Of a stretch of DNA of 64,000 nt, positions 38,801 through 51,700 are shown in pieces. The first letter of the stretch is position 1; every line of letters starts with the position of its first letter. This DNA comes from Acanthornis magna (taxonomy: Eukaryota; Chordata; Aves; Passeriformes; Acanthizidae). Location of the stretch: NCBI GenBank assembly GCA_036785705.1, contig JAWUZG010000001.1, forward strand, positions 9,424,001-9,488,000. The letters are read 5' to 3'. Made by a program: the position numbers and the translations under genes. The notes beneath the pieces are model-generated. The model was not told the DNA's origin and made no database searches. It worked only from the letters and a program-made list of their open reading frames with translations.

Positions 38801-39059
38801 TCTTGCTGTTATTAAATTAATGCAAAGCTTGCTCTTGAATCCTTTTCAGGAAGCATGGTGGGGAGACAAAGAAAAAGAGGAAAGCTCTAAATCAAACCCA
38901 TGCTGTGGAAAAGGAGCAAAAGCCATGCACTACATAGAAGAAAAAAAAGGTACCCTGTCAAATGGGCCCTTGCCAGAGGCAGAGAGCAGGGCAGGCAGGT
39001 GGAGGGAACAGCTCGAGAGGCCTTCCACACTCTAATCAGAATACTGCACAGAAGCAGAA
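35821..39059. other. Gene-poor AT-rich sequence
   Basis: No gene or transposon is recognised. FBXL13 5' exons would be expected on the minus strand somewhere between here and 42 kb, but none was found. Confidence 0.4.
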
Positions 39060-39275
39060 CCAGACAATAATGTAAATTGGGAGGGACCTCTGAAGGTGGT
39101 TGAACAGAAGTTGTTGGGATGACCCACTACAGGAAGTGTACAAAATCAGGCTGGACAGGACTTTCAGCAAGGTGATGAAGTGAAAGAAAAGTGTTCCTGC
39201 CCACAGCAGGGTGGTTGCACTAAATGTTCATTGAAGGTTCCTTCCCACCCAAACTGTTCTGAGTTTCCATGGATC
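39060..39275 (+). mobile_element. CR1 LINE 3' fragment(s)
   Basis: The part CCTGCCCACAGCAGGGTGGT through CTTCCCACCCAAACTGTTCT is the CR1 3' UTR in plus orientation. The first ~40 bp (GGGAGGGACCTCTGAAGGTG) look like the same end in the opposite orientation, so two old fragments probably lie side by side. Confidence 0.65.
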
Positions 39276-41480
39276 TAAGTCAAGACCGAAACAAAAACGT
39301 GAAGACAAAATGAAAGGCCACTGTCTTCAGTTCAGACACCTGAATATTTACAACACTAATCAACACACTGATTCCAACCTTAGAATCTTTTCAGTCTTAA
39401 CAGAAATGTAACTTGCAAGGAGTGGATGATGGTTGACTATGTTAAAAAATATTATAAATGCATCCCTTATCATTGTCATTCATTACATGTAACATTTTAA
39501 ATAATAAACAGCCAGCTAAATGGCTTTTATCACAAATCTTCCTATGGGCAGATTCCCAAAGTCATTCCCAACATTGGTCAGCTACTCCCTCTGCTGGATT
39601 AAGCCAGTATGTATCTGCCATACTTTATTTCAAGTATTGTTTGCCTTTTCCCCCCCTTTTTTCAAACAGACAACTTCTTCTCCTTTGGATGTTCTGAAAG
39701 GTCTCCAACACAAGAAATCCAATCTATCCAGCGATATACTGGAATGCAATGACTCTGTTTAACATCCGAGAATGTTAATTACTTAAATAAGGAAGGAATT
39801 TTAAGATCTGGTCTTGCAATCCTCATTCAAGTACTCTTCATTGATGCTTGGACTAGGTGTAAAACCAGAGACAATTATGTCAATTATGCCAAGCAATTAG
39901 GTCTTTACAAGTCTGGCTATTTCTATTAGAATTCTACAAGTCTCTCAGCAATCTGAAAGAGTCCACCACCAATGTTTTCACCCATTCTTCTTAACCCCAC
40001 TTTAGCCATTTACCCTTCATGGAAAAATTAATTTGGGTAACAGGGCAGAAAAATCTTAGGTCAGATCTTCATCCACATTCAATTCTAACATTGTAATAGT
40101 GAAAGTTGTCACACACAGACTGTTTGCAGGATTACCGTTTGCCTGACTTTTAATGAATACTGTTTAAAAGTAAATCTGGATGAGAACAGACAAATCAGAC
40201 AGGAAGGAAATTCTCAGATGCAGCAGGGAATCCTAAATTATTTGGACAAGATTACTGGGCCGTCAACAGGTTTGAACCATGTCCAAACCACAAACTCATC
40301 ATAAGAAGACTTAAGCAAATGGCCTTTTTAGTACTCTGCATCCTTAATTTTGAGACTATGTGTATAAATGTTCAAAGGTCTCATCTTAGCTTTGATGTTC
40401 CTTAATAAAAGGACCAGTATCATCTCATTTATCTTCACACCAAGCACACTGTAACGTCATAAAGAAATTAAAATATAACAAAATTAAATAAGAAATATGG
40501 CTAGATATCAGCAAGCAACAACCTTTAAGAAACAAGAAAAAAAAGAATAAAAAGATCTTACCCAGGGTAATTTTTAACTGGTTCTTTTAAAAGAATTTTC
40601 CTTTAATCTTATCCTTAATTCTTTCATTTTTAGTTCATTAACTTAATGTCACTGCTGCTATAATCCTGTTATAGCTATAATGCTATAACTTTTGCTTGGA
40701 AATGTAGATATGAGCTAATTTTTAAGTGCTGAATCAAGAAATGCACCTCATGCAGATACATCTTATATTTTGTTTGTGCTTAGAAAGCAAAGAATGATCT
40801 AGAGACAGACTCTCAGGAGAAGTACTTGGTCTACACGGCAGTACTGGTCTGTAGTTATTTTAATTGGCTCAAGATTTCTTTATTAATATTTCCATGGAAA
40901 TGCTGGCTGTAATAGCTGATTGCAAATGGGGTCTATTTTGGTAGCTTAAATATATCAGGATATCTCTTAAACTTGCATTTATGCATTGTGCTTTTTTAGT
41001 TTGAAGGAAACTGAAAAACAGCTGCTGCAGATTTGGTAACAGGCAGAGGTGAACGTAACAAATAGGGAGGTAACTAGAGAAACACAGAGAATCACCTTAT
41101 GAATTCTAAGGGCAAACCTACCAACCCTGTTTCCCCACAGTCCTTCATGCTGTGCCAGTTTTACTCTCTAACATTTTATGGATGTCTATTGACTCCTGTG
41201 CCAACAAGAATACCTAATCCGTCAGTTTCTGAAGCATGATCCAGTGTCATCTTTACCACTGACAGGCCAACAGAAAACATGGGTTACACCCGGTGCTTCT
41301 GTAATTAACACCGAACAACTTAAACATATCAGGGAAGGTGCCAATGCAGTTCACCGGGTCCGCCTTCATTTCCCTCCTCGTTTTAACACGGATAATAAAG
41401 CAGAATTGCTTTGTTCTATCTTGTTTCTGTTCTTAACGTTTTCATAAACCGTTTGAAGCACGCTGGTGACAAAACGAGCA
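39276..41480. other. AT-rich sequence upstream of the ARMC10 CpG island
   Basis: No gene or transposon is recognised. Confidence 0.45.
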
Positions 41481-42420
41481 GAACAAAATCATGCCCTGGG
41501 CGAGCAGAGAGCAGTGGGAAGATGCCGTGGCCAGCGCTGAGGGGCACAACGAGCCGGGGCCAGGGCTCTGCTGAGGGGCGAGGGGGACCCTTCGTGCGGG
41601 AGGGTGGCGGATGGCTCCCTGCCACACGTTACCGGGGGACTTTGCGGTCCCACCGGCTCCAGTGGGACCAGGCTGCCGACCACCTGGACACCGAGGGGGT
41701 GGCGGAGGGCCAGGGGCGGCGCAGACGGCTGCCGACCGACTCTCGGGATGATGTGCCCCCGCCAGGGCTGCCATGGGGCAGGACCGCCCCTCCCGCCGGC
41801 GGGCCGCCTTCCCGAGCGGGCAGCCTGTTTCGGTACGCGGCGCTGGCCAGGCCGGCCCGGGAGAGCGGCTGATCCCTTCCTGTGAAACAGAACCTGCATC
41901 GCCTCGTTGACACGCAGCCTCTCCCGCGCCCCACACTCGGGGCTGTGGGCGCGGCATCCCTGCGCCACCTCGGCCAGCGCCACGGCCCCCGCGCCCCGCG
42001 CCCCAGGGAAGGGCAGAGCCGCTGCCGAGCCGCGCCGGATGGGGCGGGGGCTTCCGCGGGCGACGCAGCCGCGGCCGGGGCGATGTGGGAGCCGCGGGGC
42101 GCGGCGGTGCGGGCGGCGGCGGCGGCCCTGCTGCTCGGGGCCGGCGCCTGCTACTGCCTGTGGCGGCTGGCGGCGGGCGGGCGGCGGGGGCGGCGGGCAG
42201 CGGCCGCCCGGGGCCCGCCGGCAGGTGAGGGGCAGGGCCGGGCAGGGCGAGCCTCGCCCCTCGGTGTGCGGCGGGGCCGGGGGAGGCTCCGCGGGGCCCG
42301 GGGGGTCCCAGCCCGCGGCCCTGCCGTGAGGCTCGGGGCCCGGAGGCGGCTCCGTGCCCTGGGAGAGGCGGTGCCACAGCCCTGCGTACCGGCCCTCCAT
42401 AGCCATGCGGCTATTTGGAG
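41481..42420. promoter_or_regulatory. ARMC10: CpG island promoter of ARMC10
   Basis: Composition switches abruptly from AT-rich to very GC-rich and CpG-dense for about 0.9 kb, covering the ARMC10 start codon at 42083. A GC-box-like GGGGCGGGGG lies at 42042 and no TATA box is seen. Long open frames on both strands here are a by-product of high GC. In mammals FBXL13 starts head-to-head with ARMC10, so this island could also have served FBXL13 on the minus strand; no FBXL13 first exon was identified. Confidence 0.85.
42083..42224 (+). CDS. ARMC10: ARMC10 coding exon 1
   Basis: Start codon to donor GCAG|GTGAGG. It encodes the membrane anchor and Arg-rich stop-transfer segment (residues 1-47). 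Confidence 0.93.
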
Positions 42421-45400
42421 CACTCTGGAGCGTGGGTTTTTTCAGAAAAGCCTAATTTTTAAATTTTTTTTTTTCAGAAGTCCCCCAAAGCGTACGTCCG
42501 ATCAGTGTGTTTACTTATGCTATTGCAGTTACTAGCGTTCCCCCATAATTCAAAGCAAAACCAAGTGTTTAGGCGAGGATGAAAAACGATTTTGTTTCGG
42601 AAGTGAGCTCTTAGATTATCATAATTAACTTCGACCTTTTTTTTTTTTTTTTTTTTTTTAAACCCCCAAAGAATACTATGGTGTTTGCCTGGTGAGATGC
42701 TGGCAGCAAAGCTGTGGAACTTAAAGCACTGGTTAGCTTCTCAGAAGTCATCTCGAGTCAGCCATGACTAGTCCAGCAGTCAGATTGGGTCTCCCAGCTC
42801 TTCAGCTGGCTAAATAGTTCTGCCTCCAACCTGGCTGAAAATGGCCTTTGATGGCATTTGTGTCGCCCTTTTATAAAAGCCAGTACTCCACAAAACATCC
42901 TGACTCAGAAGTAGCCTTCTTCATTTTGAGTTAGGCTGTGATTAGCAGCGTTCTTAACATTGTGGCTGTTACTTTGTCAAAGGACCTCCGGGTACTTTCA
43001 AAGTGTCATTATTATAATTTCTGGAAGTAGTAGTCTGTAAATTGGAAGTTTTGTTTCCTACAGTGTCCAGACAGATGTCCACATTTCATTTCAGGGGACA
43101 CAAAATAAACCCCAAACAAACCCCAAACCATGTTTGGTGAATGTTCCTAATAATTTTGAAGAGGAAATTTGCTATTGGTTAACCAGGGAGTAATGCACCT
43201 CAGACTCTAATTGTGTGTTCCTTTTATTCTCCACTTAGAAAAGAGGTAATTAGAGGACTCAGGAAAAGGATGGAAATCTTAGTGTTGTAAAACACAGTCT
43301 TTTTACCATGACATGATGATTGGGCACAAACTTAGAACAATGTGTCCTACAACTGAGAGCTAAATTTCAGCTTTGTGATAAACATTAAGTAATGACTAAG
43401 TGAAATGTCTCAAACTTGGTATCAAGTATTTATTTTTTAAACATTGACAGACAGCAGTCTTCCTGTGTCAGCCCATACCATGGATATGGATACTCTACAG
43501 AAACTTATTCATTTGCTCCAGGCCACAGATGATCCATTAATTCAAGAGCAAGCTTTAATCACTGTCAGCAACAGTGCTGCCTTCTCTGTAAATCAAGTGA
43601 GTATTGTTCTGTAGAAAACAACACTGTCCAATGCCAGCCAGTCTGGCAGAGGAGAGCTGCTGTTTTGCTAGAGTGACACAGGACTGAAAGCTAGGATAGC
43701 TTGTGCTCTAAAATCCATTTAATGTCTTGCCTTAATTTCTGCAAGCCCGCATAATATAATTTGGCAGCTTCACAGAATTTATCGAATCATAATATTTGGA
43801 CCACTTAAAATCCCTTGCGAGTCCTGTATTTTAAAAGTGTTGTTAATGTATCTTTTGCTGGTTACAATTACGTACTGTTAATGAAAGGGTTGAATTGGAC
43901 GTTAGATACCTTGTGGTTCAGACCTAAAATTTAGTGAGATAAACTAATTTTTTTTATCCCTCACAAAGTTACATTCTGTTTGCATATTAGCAATTTTCCA
44001 GCTCCAGGTATCTCCAAATCAATTAGACATAGGATGCAGAAAAACTTTGAGCTGGATGTAGTTTTTCATGCCTTTTTAACAGTTTAACCTCCATGGTCCC
44101 ACCCTCTTTATTTTGTCCTTTTTGTTACTTATAGCAGCTGTCTATTCTGGCTTCTCAAAACTGCTTTCTTAATAAAAATCTCATAGAACAGGATGGAACT
44201 AGAGCCCAAAACCCACTGATCCATTTTTAATTTTTTAGTAAACAGTACTGTTTTTCAAAGACAGTTATAGTCTAAATGAGATTAAAATAGTAATAAAACC
44301 AAGTGTAATGGAAAAAGTTTCAGAACCTCTACTATAATAATATAAAGATACATCTTGAAATTCTGTCCTGTTCAGTCAGGGCTTTTAGGTACTGTGATCT
44401 GGCTCCGCTGTTCTATAAATTCTTTATGCAGTAATTTTCTTTTATTCTTTATAATCTAAAATACTTTAAGCATGATTTGCAGGCCACATTTTAAAAGAAA
44501 AGGTGTTGTGCCATTGTCAAATAACAGCAAGTAATACTTTGTTCCGGAGCAGGAACCTTGTAATTCAGTGGAAGCAATAAAGCGGTATCTGCTAACAATT
44601 TTCTTAAACAGAGCAGTCTATCCTGGAATGCTTCATTCACATATTTCATTTTTGTTCAAATGTAAACTTTGAGGGAATGCTTCAGAATTTAAATTGAATT
44701 TTTAAAAACCATATGAAATGTCTTCTATATTTCAGGATATAATCCGAAATTTGAATGGTCTTTCTGTTATTGGAGGGATGCTCTCGAACTGTGTTCCCAA
44801 AGTTAAAGAAAAAGCACTAAATGCACTTAATAATTTAAGCATGAATATTAAAAATCAGGAAGAGATACAGGTAAGTTTCTTAATGGGAAAAAATGAAGTA
44901 ACTGAGGCAAAGAGATAGTACAGGACCTTCAGCATGTTTGCTAAATACAAGCCAGGATGCCAAAATGCTTTCATGATAGACAAGCAAGTGAGCAGATCTG
45001 GATGACTGAAAGGATAACTTAGAAATGCATTGCTTCACTGGCACTTACTTTTAAAATAAAAACCAGGAACCTATGCAGTTTGTGCTCAGCTTTCACAGAG
45101 TACTGTTAAACAGAGAGTGTGCTGCTAGAATTATAGCAAAATTATGTGAGGTAAGATGATTTCCAAATGTGCCTAGAACATCAGCAGTAGTTGTTTAATA
45201 GAATGGATTACAGACTGAACTTGCCAGGACTCCTTAGGTGAGGAGAAGAAAAAAAGGTAATTGAGCTCCTGGGTTTGTACGATTTTTCAGGTGATATTTC
45301 CATCTTAAAAGAATAGTGTGTATAAATGATAACAAGCTCCACTGGTAAATACAGTACATGCTAGGTATATGAAAGGACTAAGCATCAAGAAAGAAAATCT

Positions 45401-48400
45401 GATTAATCAATAGATCAAGAAGTGTCCAAGTGGTGAGCTGAGGCAGATTTGAAGATTTCTACTAGTTTTTTTTCAGTAGCTTGATAAAAAGGGGGTGTGA
45501 CTGTATGTGGTAATTTGCAGCATCTTTAGCAATGGGCAATTTTTATTAAGTTGTGCTTACCAATATTTGATAGGCATATAAAAAAATAAATCCTTTGGTA
45601 AGGGCAAAATAATTTTTTCTTAGTTAGGACTTCAAGATTTGGTATATACTGTCATCCAGAGGAAAATTTGGTAAAAATAGTTGTTAATGTCCTTTTTCAT
45701 CACTGTTCCTACAGAGTGCACCAGTAAATGGGCCACATGTTTGGGAGAAAGGATTTCACTTCAAGGCTTGTCCTTAGCTTATTCTCAATATTTCAGATGT
45801 TAGTTATTTATAAGTGATTTTAAAAATAACTCCTTAAAGCAGCAGTGTCACTTCTGAGATGGAGTCAAAGCAATTTAAGTTTTCAGAGCAAGTTATGCTT
45901 CAGGAAGCTTAGTGAGCATAATGCTGGGTGGTCTGCTTCTGTCATGCCAATGGAATGTTTGAAATATTCAAAACAAAGAAGTACTTGTCTCCAAGAATCT
46001 TCACCATTCAGCCAGCAATGCTGAGGAAGTATTTATGTTACTGTAGCTAGGCCATTGATACTATTTGTGATAGAAATATGCTTTTATCAAAAATTGTTCT
46101 ATTTCCTTCCTCATTTCCCCAGGTATATATTGCACAAGTCTGTAGGACGGTTGAATTAGCTCCCCTGAACTCTGATGTGCAGCTGGCTGGACTCAGGCTG
46201 TTGACAAATATGTCTGTAACCAGTGACTACCACCAAAAGATGATAAACTCAATTCCCTGCTTTCTTCATTTGCTTTCTGAAGGAACTGAAAGGACACAGG
46301 TACTGGGTAGTATTATTGTTACAAGCCATTTATGAAGCTGCTTTACTTGCCTCGTTTCTTACTGGGTTTGTAAAATGGTTTCAACTATGCTAAGAAAAAC
46401 CAAATATTCATAAATAATGCCGATTTTATGCACTAAAATATGGCTCTATATTAGATTCACAATATACATTCAAAAAGAGGGGAGGGAAGGGAATCCTGGT
46501 AGTGGAATGATTGGGCTACAGCTCTACCAAAGCAGTGCAAGGTGCACTGTTATTAGCCTGTGCCTTTGCTATAGCAACTCCAGAATTCCCTTCTGCTCTA
46601 AACATTGTTACTGCATGGGAAAGGCTTCACTGATGCATGAATCTCTGTAGGGAAACATGCCGAACAGTGATCCTAAGTAATGGACTTTTGTTCCCTTAGT
46701 ATTATGACCCCTCTTGCAACCTCAGTGACTGCAACTGGAAATTGTGCTTATTTGTGAATTATTGTAATATTGAAATGAGCTTCAGTTAGGGACCAAACTT
46801 GGCTTTTATTCAAGATGTCATGCTACCATCAGTGTACATGGTTGCTCTATCAGATCAAAACCAGTTTCCAAAATACACATTTCCACTAAACATAACACAC
46901 TTACTGTACTTAAGTACAGTAAGTAATATGGCCTTTTCCTAGTTTTTAAACTCTAGCATCACAAGGTCCAAGAAAATACAAAGGTGTATTTGTATGTACT
47001 TCTGATAATTTTAAATGCAGTGCTTAACCATCCTCTTTGTATTTTAAAAATATTCTGCATTTGGCCTACTGGGATTTGTTTATAGATCTTGCCTTATTTT
47101 GATGTTTAAGTCAAACTGAATTTCCTTCTAACATGTCTGTACCTTGGTTTTCCCTATACCAAAATACTCAAGATATTAGTTAACCCCTTCTACCTTTTCC
47201 TCTCCAAATCAACATTGACATTATTGAAGCCCATTTCAGCTGCACTTACTGTTTTGGAGCTTCTAATGAACTTGTACATTCCTCACTTCAGATTCAAGTT
47301 TTGAAAGTACTTGTGAACTTATCTGCAAACCCATCCATGACAAGACATCTTCTCAGAGCTCAAGTAAGGTTCTTGCTGCTTCATTTTATTTTTAGCATAT
47401 CTACGTGTATACCTCTTTAGATATTGCATGCACTAGAAGAGTTTTAATATATTAGAAATATATATGCAATTCCAGCTAAATTTTAGCTAAAATCAGTAGC
47501 TAAGTGCACATTGTTTTACAGGCTGGCTTTATTTCAGAGGGTAGTATAAGACAGATACTGTACTAGTAGAGGCACAGGGCCTGTGCACTTGGAGACAGTT
47601 GGTTGTACTTCCTGTGTATCATTCCAAATAATCAATGATAACTTGCAGAAGCCTGTTCTAACCTTCCCTTTCCACCAAACGGGTAATACCATGAACTTCA
47701 GTTTGTAATATATATAAGGAACCCAAACCCTCATTTCCAGACTCGGTCAGTATATAGATTGAAAACCATCAAATAGAAGCAGTACCGTAAGTGATCCTTC
47801 TCAGCTCTTTCTATAGCCAACATATTGTACCAAACCCAGCCAAATTCCACTGAAATCCCCACCCCTTTACTCTAATGCAGCCATAAAAGTGTTGTCTCTA
47901 AGTGAACTTTCCCTGTGCATTTACTTACATCTTCATGGAGAACTTTGTGTGACATTTGCTGTGCTGGGCTTGGCACACAGGTTTCTTTCAGTTTCATTTC
48001 CTCACACCAAAACCGAGTCACGGGCTGGAATGGTGCTCCATCCTCCTCCTGCCTCCCCAAAGTAATTTTCTTAAAACATGCAGTGGCTTTTATTGGTGAG
48101 CTATCGGCCATGAGCAAAGCCAGATAATGTTGTATTTTCATTATTCAAACAAGGTTAGGGGAGCTAAAGATTCCATTCTCTGTTAAAAGCATATCCTTTT
48201 TTTTTCATTTATCAGAATGTTAACATAAAAACATTCAGGGCAAAATCAACGTTGCTGAGAAGGAAAGCAGACCCTCTCTTCCAAATGGGAATTTTCCAAA
48301 CAGCCACGTTTCGAAGACTGAAAATAAAAAGCGTTTATTAGCCTGTTGATGCACAGGCCAGCCTTTTTTAAAGAGAAAATGTGCAGACTGTGCAAGTTTC

Positions 48401-48799
48401 TGACAGTTCACAGCATATGAAGTTCTGAGATTTCATACAGTTTCTGGTTTAGGTGCACATTTTTTTTCCATTTTCTAAAGTTAGATTTAGTTACACATAC
48501 TTACTGCTGGTGATTAAGTATGGAATATTTCTCCAATATCCTAGGTGCCATCATTGGTGTTACTTTTTGACAACTGTATAAACAGAGATATTCTGCTTCG
48601 AGCCCTGGCATTTGCAGCAAACTTGAAAAAGAACATGAACAATGAAGAAGGCACCATGACTGAGGAGCAGTACAGCGAAGACTCAATTTTCTTTACACTC
48701 TGCAGGGACTCTGCCCCATTCACTCAGAGACTGGCATCTTTGCTGCATCACCCTGATACAGAAGTGAAAGAACAAGTTGTGAGAATATTAACACAATAG
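42083..48799 (+). CDS. ARMC10: ARMC10, armadillo repeat protein (6 coding exons, 308 aa)
   Basis: Coding exons are 42083-42224, 43451-43596, 44736-44870, 46123-46299, 47292-47363 and 48545-48799, total 927 bp; all introns are GT-AG and phases agree. The N-terminus (residues about 11-29, including LLLGAGACYCLWRL) is a single hydrophobic anchor followed by Arg-rich sequence, as in the ARMC10/ARMCX group at the mitochondrial outer membrane and ER. Armadillo repeats follow, with ALITVSNSAAFSVNQ, KALNALNNLSMN, LAGLRLLTNMSVT and QVLKVLVNLSANPSMTRHLL. The linker between anchor and repeats is about 35 residues shorter than in the longest human isoform (343 aa), which matches a shorter human isoform. 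Mammalian ARMC10 affects mitochondrial dynamics and p53-dependent transcription; here this is inferred from orthology. Confidence 0.96.
42225..43450 (+). other. ARMC10 intron 1
   Basis: Leaves the CpG island within 200 bp and contains a 23-bp poly-T run at 42637-42659. No other element is seen. Confidence 0.85.
43451..43596 (+). CDS. ARMC10: ARMC10 coding exon 2
   Basis: Acceptor CATTGACAG, donor CAA|GTGAGT. It encodes the linker (DSSLPVSAHTMDM) and the first armadillo helices up to SAAFSVNQ. Confidence 0.93.
43597..44735 (+). other. ARMC10 intron 2
   Basis: Nothing recognised. Confidence 0.8.
44736..44870 (+). CDS. ARMC10: ARMC10 coding exon 3
   Basis: Acceptor TATATTTCAG, donor CAG|GTAAGT. 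45 codons from DIIRNLNGLSVIGGM to NQEEIQ. Confidence 0.94.
44871..46122 (+). other. ARMC10 intron 3
   Basis: Nothing recognised. Confidence 0.8.
46123..46299 (+). CDS. ARMC10: ARMC10 coding exon 4
   Basis: Acceptor CATTTCCCCAG, donor CAG|GTACTG. 59 codons including VQLAGLRLLTNMSVT. Confidence 0.94.
46300..47291 (+). other. ARMC10 intron 4, with perfect palindrome
   Basis: Contains a spacer-less 26-bp perfect palindrome at 46899-46924 (ACTTACTGTACTT and its complement). Confidence 0.85.
46899..46924. repeat. Perfect 26-bp palindrome
   Basis: ACTTACTGTACTT is followed immediately by its exact reverse complement. The next outward pair (C/A) does not match. It lies inside ARMC10 intron 4. Confidence 0.95.
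47292..47363 (+). CDS. ARMC10: ARMC10 coding exon 5
   Basis: Acceptor CTCACTTCAG, donor CAA|GTAAGG. 24 codons, IQVLKVLVNLSANPSM to LLRAQ. Confidence 0.94.
47364..48544 (+). other. ARMC10 intron 5
   Basis: Nothing recognised. Confidence 0.8.
48545..48799 (+). CDS. ARMC10: ARMC10 last coding exon
   Basis: Acceptor CCAATATCCTAG; stop TAG at 48797-48799. It encodes VPSLVLLFDNCINRDILLR, the last helices and the C-terminus EVKEQVVRILTQ. Confidence 0.94.
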   Translation: MPSLVLLFDNCINRDILLRALAFAANLKKNMNNEEGTMTEEQYSEDSIFFTLCRDSAPFTQRLASLLHHPDTEVKEQVVRILTQ

Positions 48800-51700
48800 T
48801 GTTGTTTTCTTAAAACAGACTGACCTGCAACAAGCAAACAATAGAACAACAAAGATGAAAAAAAAAACTCTGAATACTACCATTTTCCTAGGCACACATG
48901 AGTAACTACAAAAGAGAATGCAGTGTATTTATACACAGAGCATAACAGATACTGTTTTTACAAGCAAGAGAAAAGCAATAGCTTAATTATTACTGATAAA
49001 CCATTGCACAGTTGGTACATTTATGCAATGGGGGCAAATAGTTTAAAACATGAAAACATTCATACATAGAATGAACATTTTAAATGGATGAGTGAAGCGA
49101 ATCAAAATATCCTTCTCAATGTCAAAGATTTTTTTTTACTTTAAGTATTTCCAGCTGTTGAATAAATACCTCTTTAGAATTGTGCATTAAAGATTTAGCA
49201 ATTGGAGGTCAGGCATTTATATTTTATTAATCTATCTATGAAATGGGTACAGGCAAATCTTACAAAATATTAAATAAAAACAATACCAAAGTATCATTGG
49301 CTCCCTACAGAATTAATGTTTTCAATGAAAACTGCATATTAAAGTCTCCTGGCCTAGGTTTTCTCATCTTACCTGCATGGAATTTATTCTAAAACTCCAT
49401 TCTTGTATGCTTAGTATATCTGTTCCATTTAGCCAAACTGCAGTGCAGTTAACCACAATCATGAAAGGTTTTTACACTTGAACAAAAATTGAAAGGATTT
49501 TATATTGCTTTAAAATAGTCACTTTAGGGAAAGCAGGCATATTTTAAAAAGTATTTCATTAGGAGTAAAGTTTATCTGCAACTGCAATTCAGCATTCTCA
49601 TTCTTATTCAAAAAAAAAAAGCAAGCCTACAATAACAGTATCATACAAATTTTTACAAAAGCTTCCTATTCTGTAGCAGCCCTTGAGCTTGCTTTCCTTG
49701 GAGAACTTTACTCCTTTTTTTTTTTCTGCAACTGGAGTGTCATTGGGAATAAGTGCTTCTGCTGAATTAGCCCCCATAAAGTTTTAATCATCAATCCAGC
49801 ATTAATTCAAAATGAAGTGGAACTCATACAAACAATAGTGTAAAAGAACCTGAACAGTTTCACTGATGAACAGAAAGCATACTGGAAGATACTTCTAAAA
49901 CCAGACTACTAAAAAACTGCCACTATAGAGAAACTAAAACAGGTGTCAGATGTAAAGGTTAGGAAACAACATTTCCACTTTGTACCATTTTTAAGACAAC
50001 TGTATCACCTAAAGTGTTACCTGGTGCTTCATCTTACTAATTTAGTATACTCACTCTGCTCTTAATAAAATAGCACTATCTTCTCTTTCTATAATGCAAT
50101 AGATACTTATTTTCAAAGGTCACTTTGCAAATAGCTAAAACTGCAAGAAAAATATGACCTTGAAACTGTGACAAACCTCTGCCCTGATCAATACAGGAGT
50201 AAAGCTACATGTATCTAATTTATCCACATAGGTAGTTTTAACTCGCCAGGAATACAGTTAAGGCAGAAATAGAAGTTGGCATGATTCCCAGTCAGAACCT
50301 TGACAATTGCTGCATTGACAATGAATTTCCCTTTCTCCTTCCCACTGCTCCTAAAACACTGTACAGTTTGTAATAAACAAGTTACATTACAATCACTTAA
50401 TGTTTTGCAACTTTTTGTAGATTTAATGTTTTCTACTACTGAATTTGACTAAGAAAAATAAAGGCTAGGCCAGACACTAAGAATTTACCCACTCTTCTCT
50501 CCTGACAAGATGTTAGGACCAGTCTGTTCTAGGTATAGCTGATGCATGGTTTCTTAAGCTCAGCAACGGTGATGTCTAGATGTCCCTTTCCATGTTCTCC
50601 AACCTAAAAATAAGTTTATCAAATATCATCTTTTTGATAGAATTGATCTCTTATCCTTTGCTGTGACAGCTGACCGAAACAAGTGACCTTTTCTAAAAAT
50701 ATATGAGAACTTGCTACAGTGTTGTCTCAGTTTTCTTTTTCTGGTCTAGAAAGACCTATTTTTAAATGCTTTCCTCATAGAACAATGCTGTTGAGATGTT
50801 TTGAAATCATGCAAGACTTTCCAGTGTGCCTTCACGCAAAGACGACTCATTTTTTTATCACCTACCCCACACCCTTGGTGGAATCTCATCAGCACCAAGC
50901 AAAACAAGACACCATTCTATGTACAGATGTTGTGAATTAATGGATCCAAAACATGTCATTACTGACATTTAGTCTCTGATCTATGTAAGTCAGGATTTCT
51001 CTGTTCTGTGGCTGCTTATCTAGGTGTTCTGCATTTTAGTTTCACTCTTTTTAAAGTACGTAATTTTCCAGAATAATCTATTGATGATTTTAAAAACAGG
51101 AAAACAACCCACAACAAAACCAACCTTAATTTAAAACTTATCCTTCAAAGTACTCAAAACTTCTTGCAGATTGGTATCCTGCACAAAATTATGAACATGT
51201 AATATACATTGTATCACCCAAGTTGTGATTGAAGCTGTTGCATAAACACAAGGCCCAACAGAAACTTCATCTGAAATACCCTCAATACTGAATTACAGGG
51301 TAGTTTAAAACCAGTTTTGAACAAATTCTAGTGACTATATCTAGATGATACTAGAATTACCTTTTCAAATAAAAATATATTGATGTTTGTCAAATATGAA
51401 CCCCACCAAAGGAAAGTAAGTAGCTTTTTCTTACATACAAGTATAATCTCTGTTCCAGAACTCTTCCCCAGAAAGAAGTTTGACTAACTTTGCCTCATGC
51501 TGTTCTTTTTGATATGAAGATCTTTAACATTTATAATATTTATATTGGGAAGTCATAAAAGAGATAACTGTCTACAGTTAAAAGATTACCTCAGTTGTTC
51601 CTACCATGAAATCTCATTAACTGGTTTTAATTAGTTGCCAGAAGTTCATGTCTTTAAATAATGTCTTTTTTAAAATATATTTATCTTCATGGGATATGAA

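Noticed and set aside
38793..39035. 80-codon plus-strand open frame
   Set aside because: No recognisable family, splice or promoter context; it adjoins CR1 debris.
41442..42535. Long open frames on both strands (up to ~310 codons) in the CpG island
   Set aside because: They are low-complexity Pro/Ala/Arg/Gly translations caused by high GC; only the ARMC10 exon 1 frame has homology.
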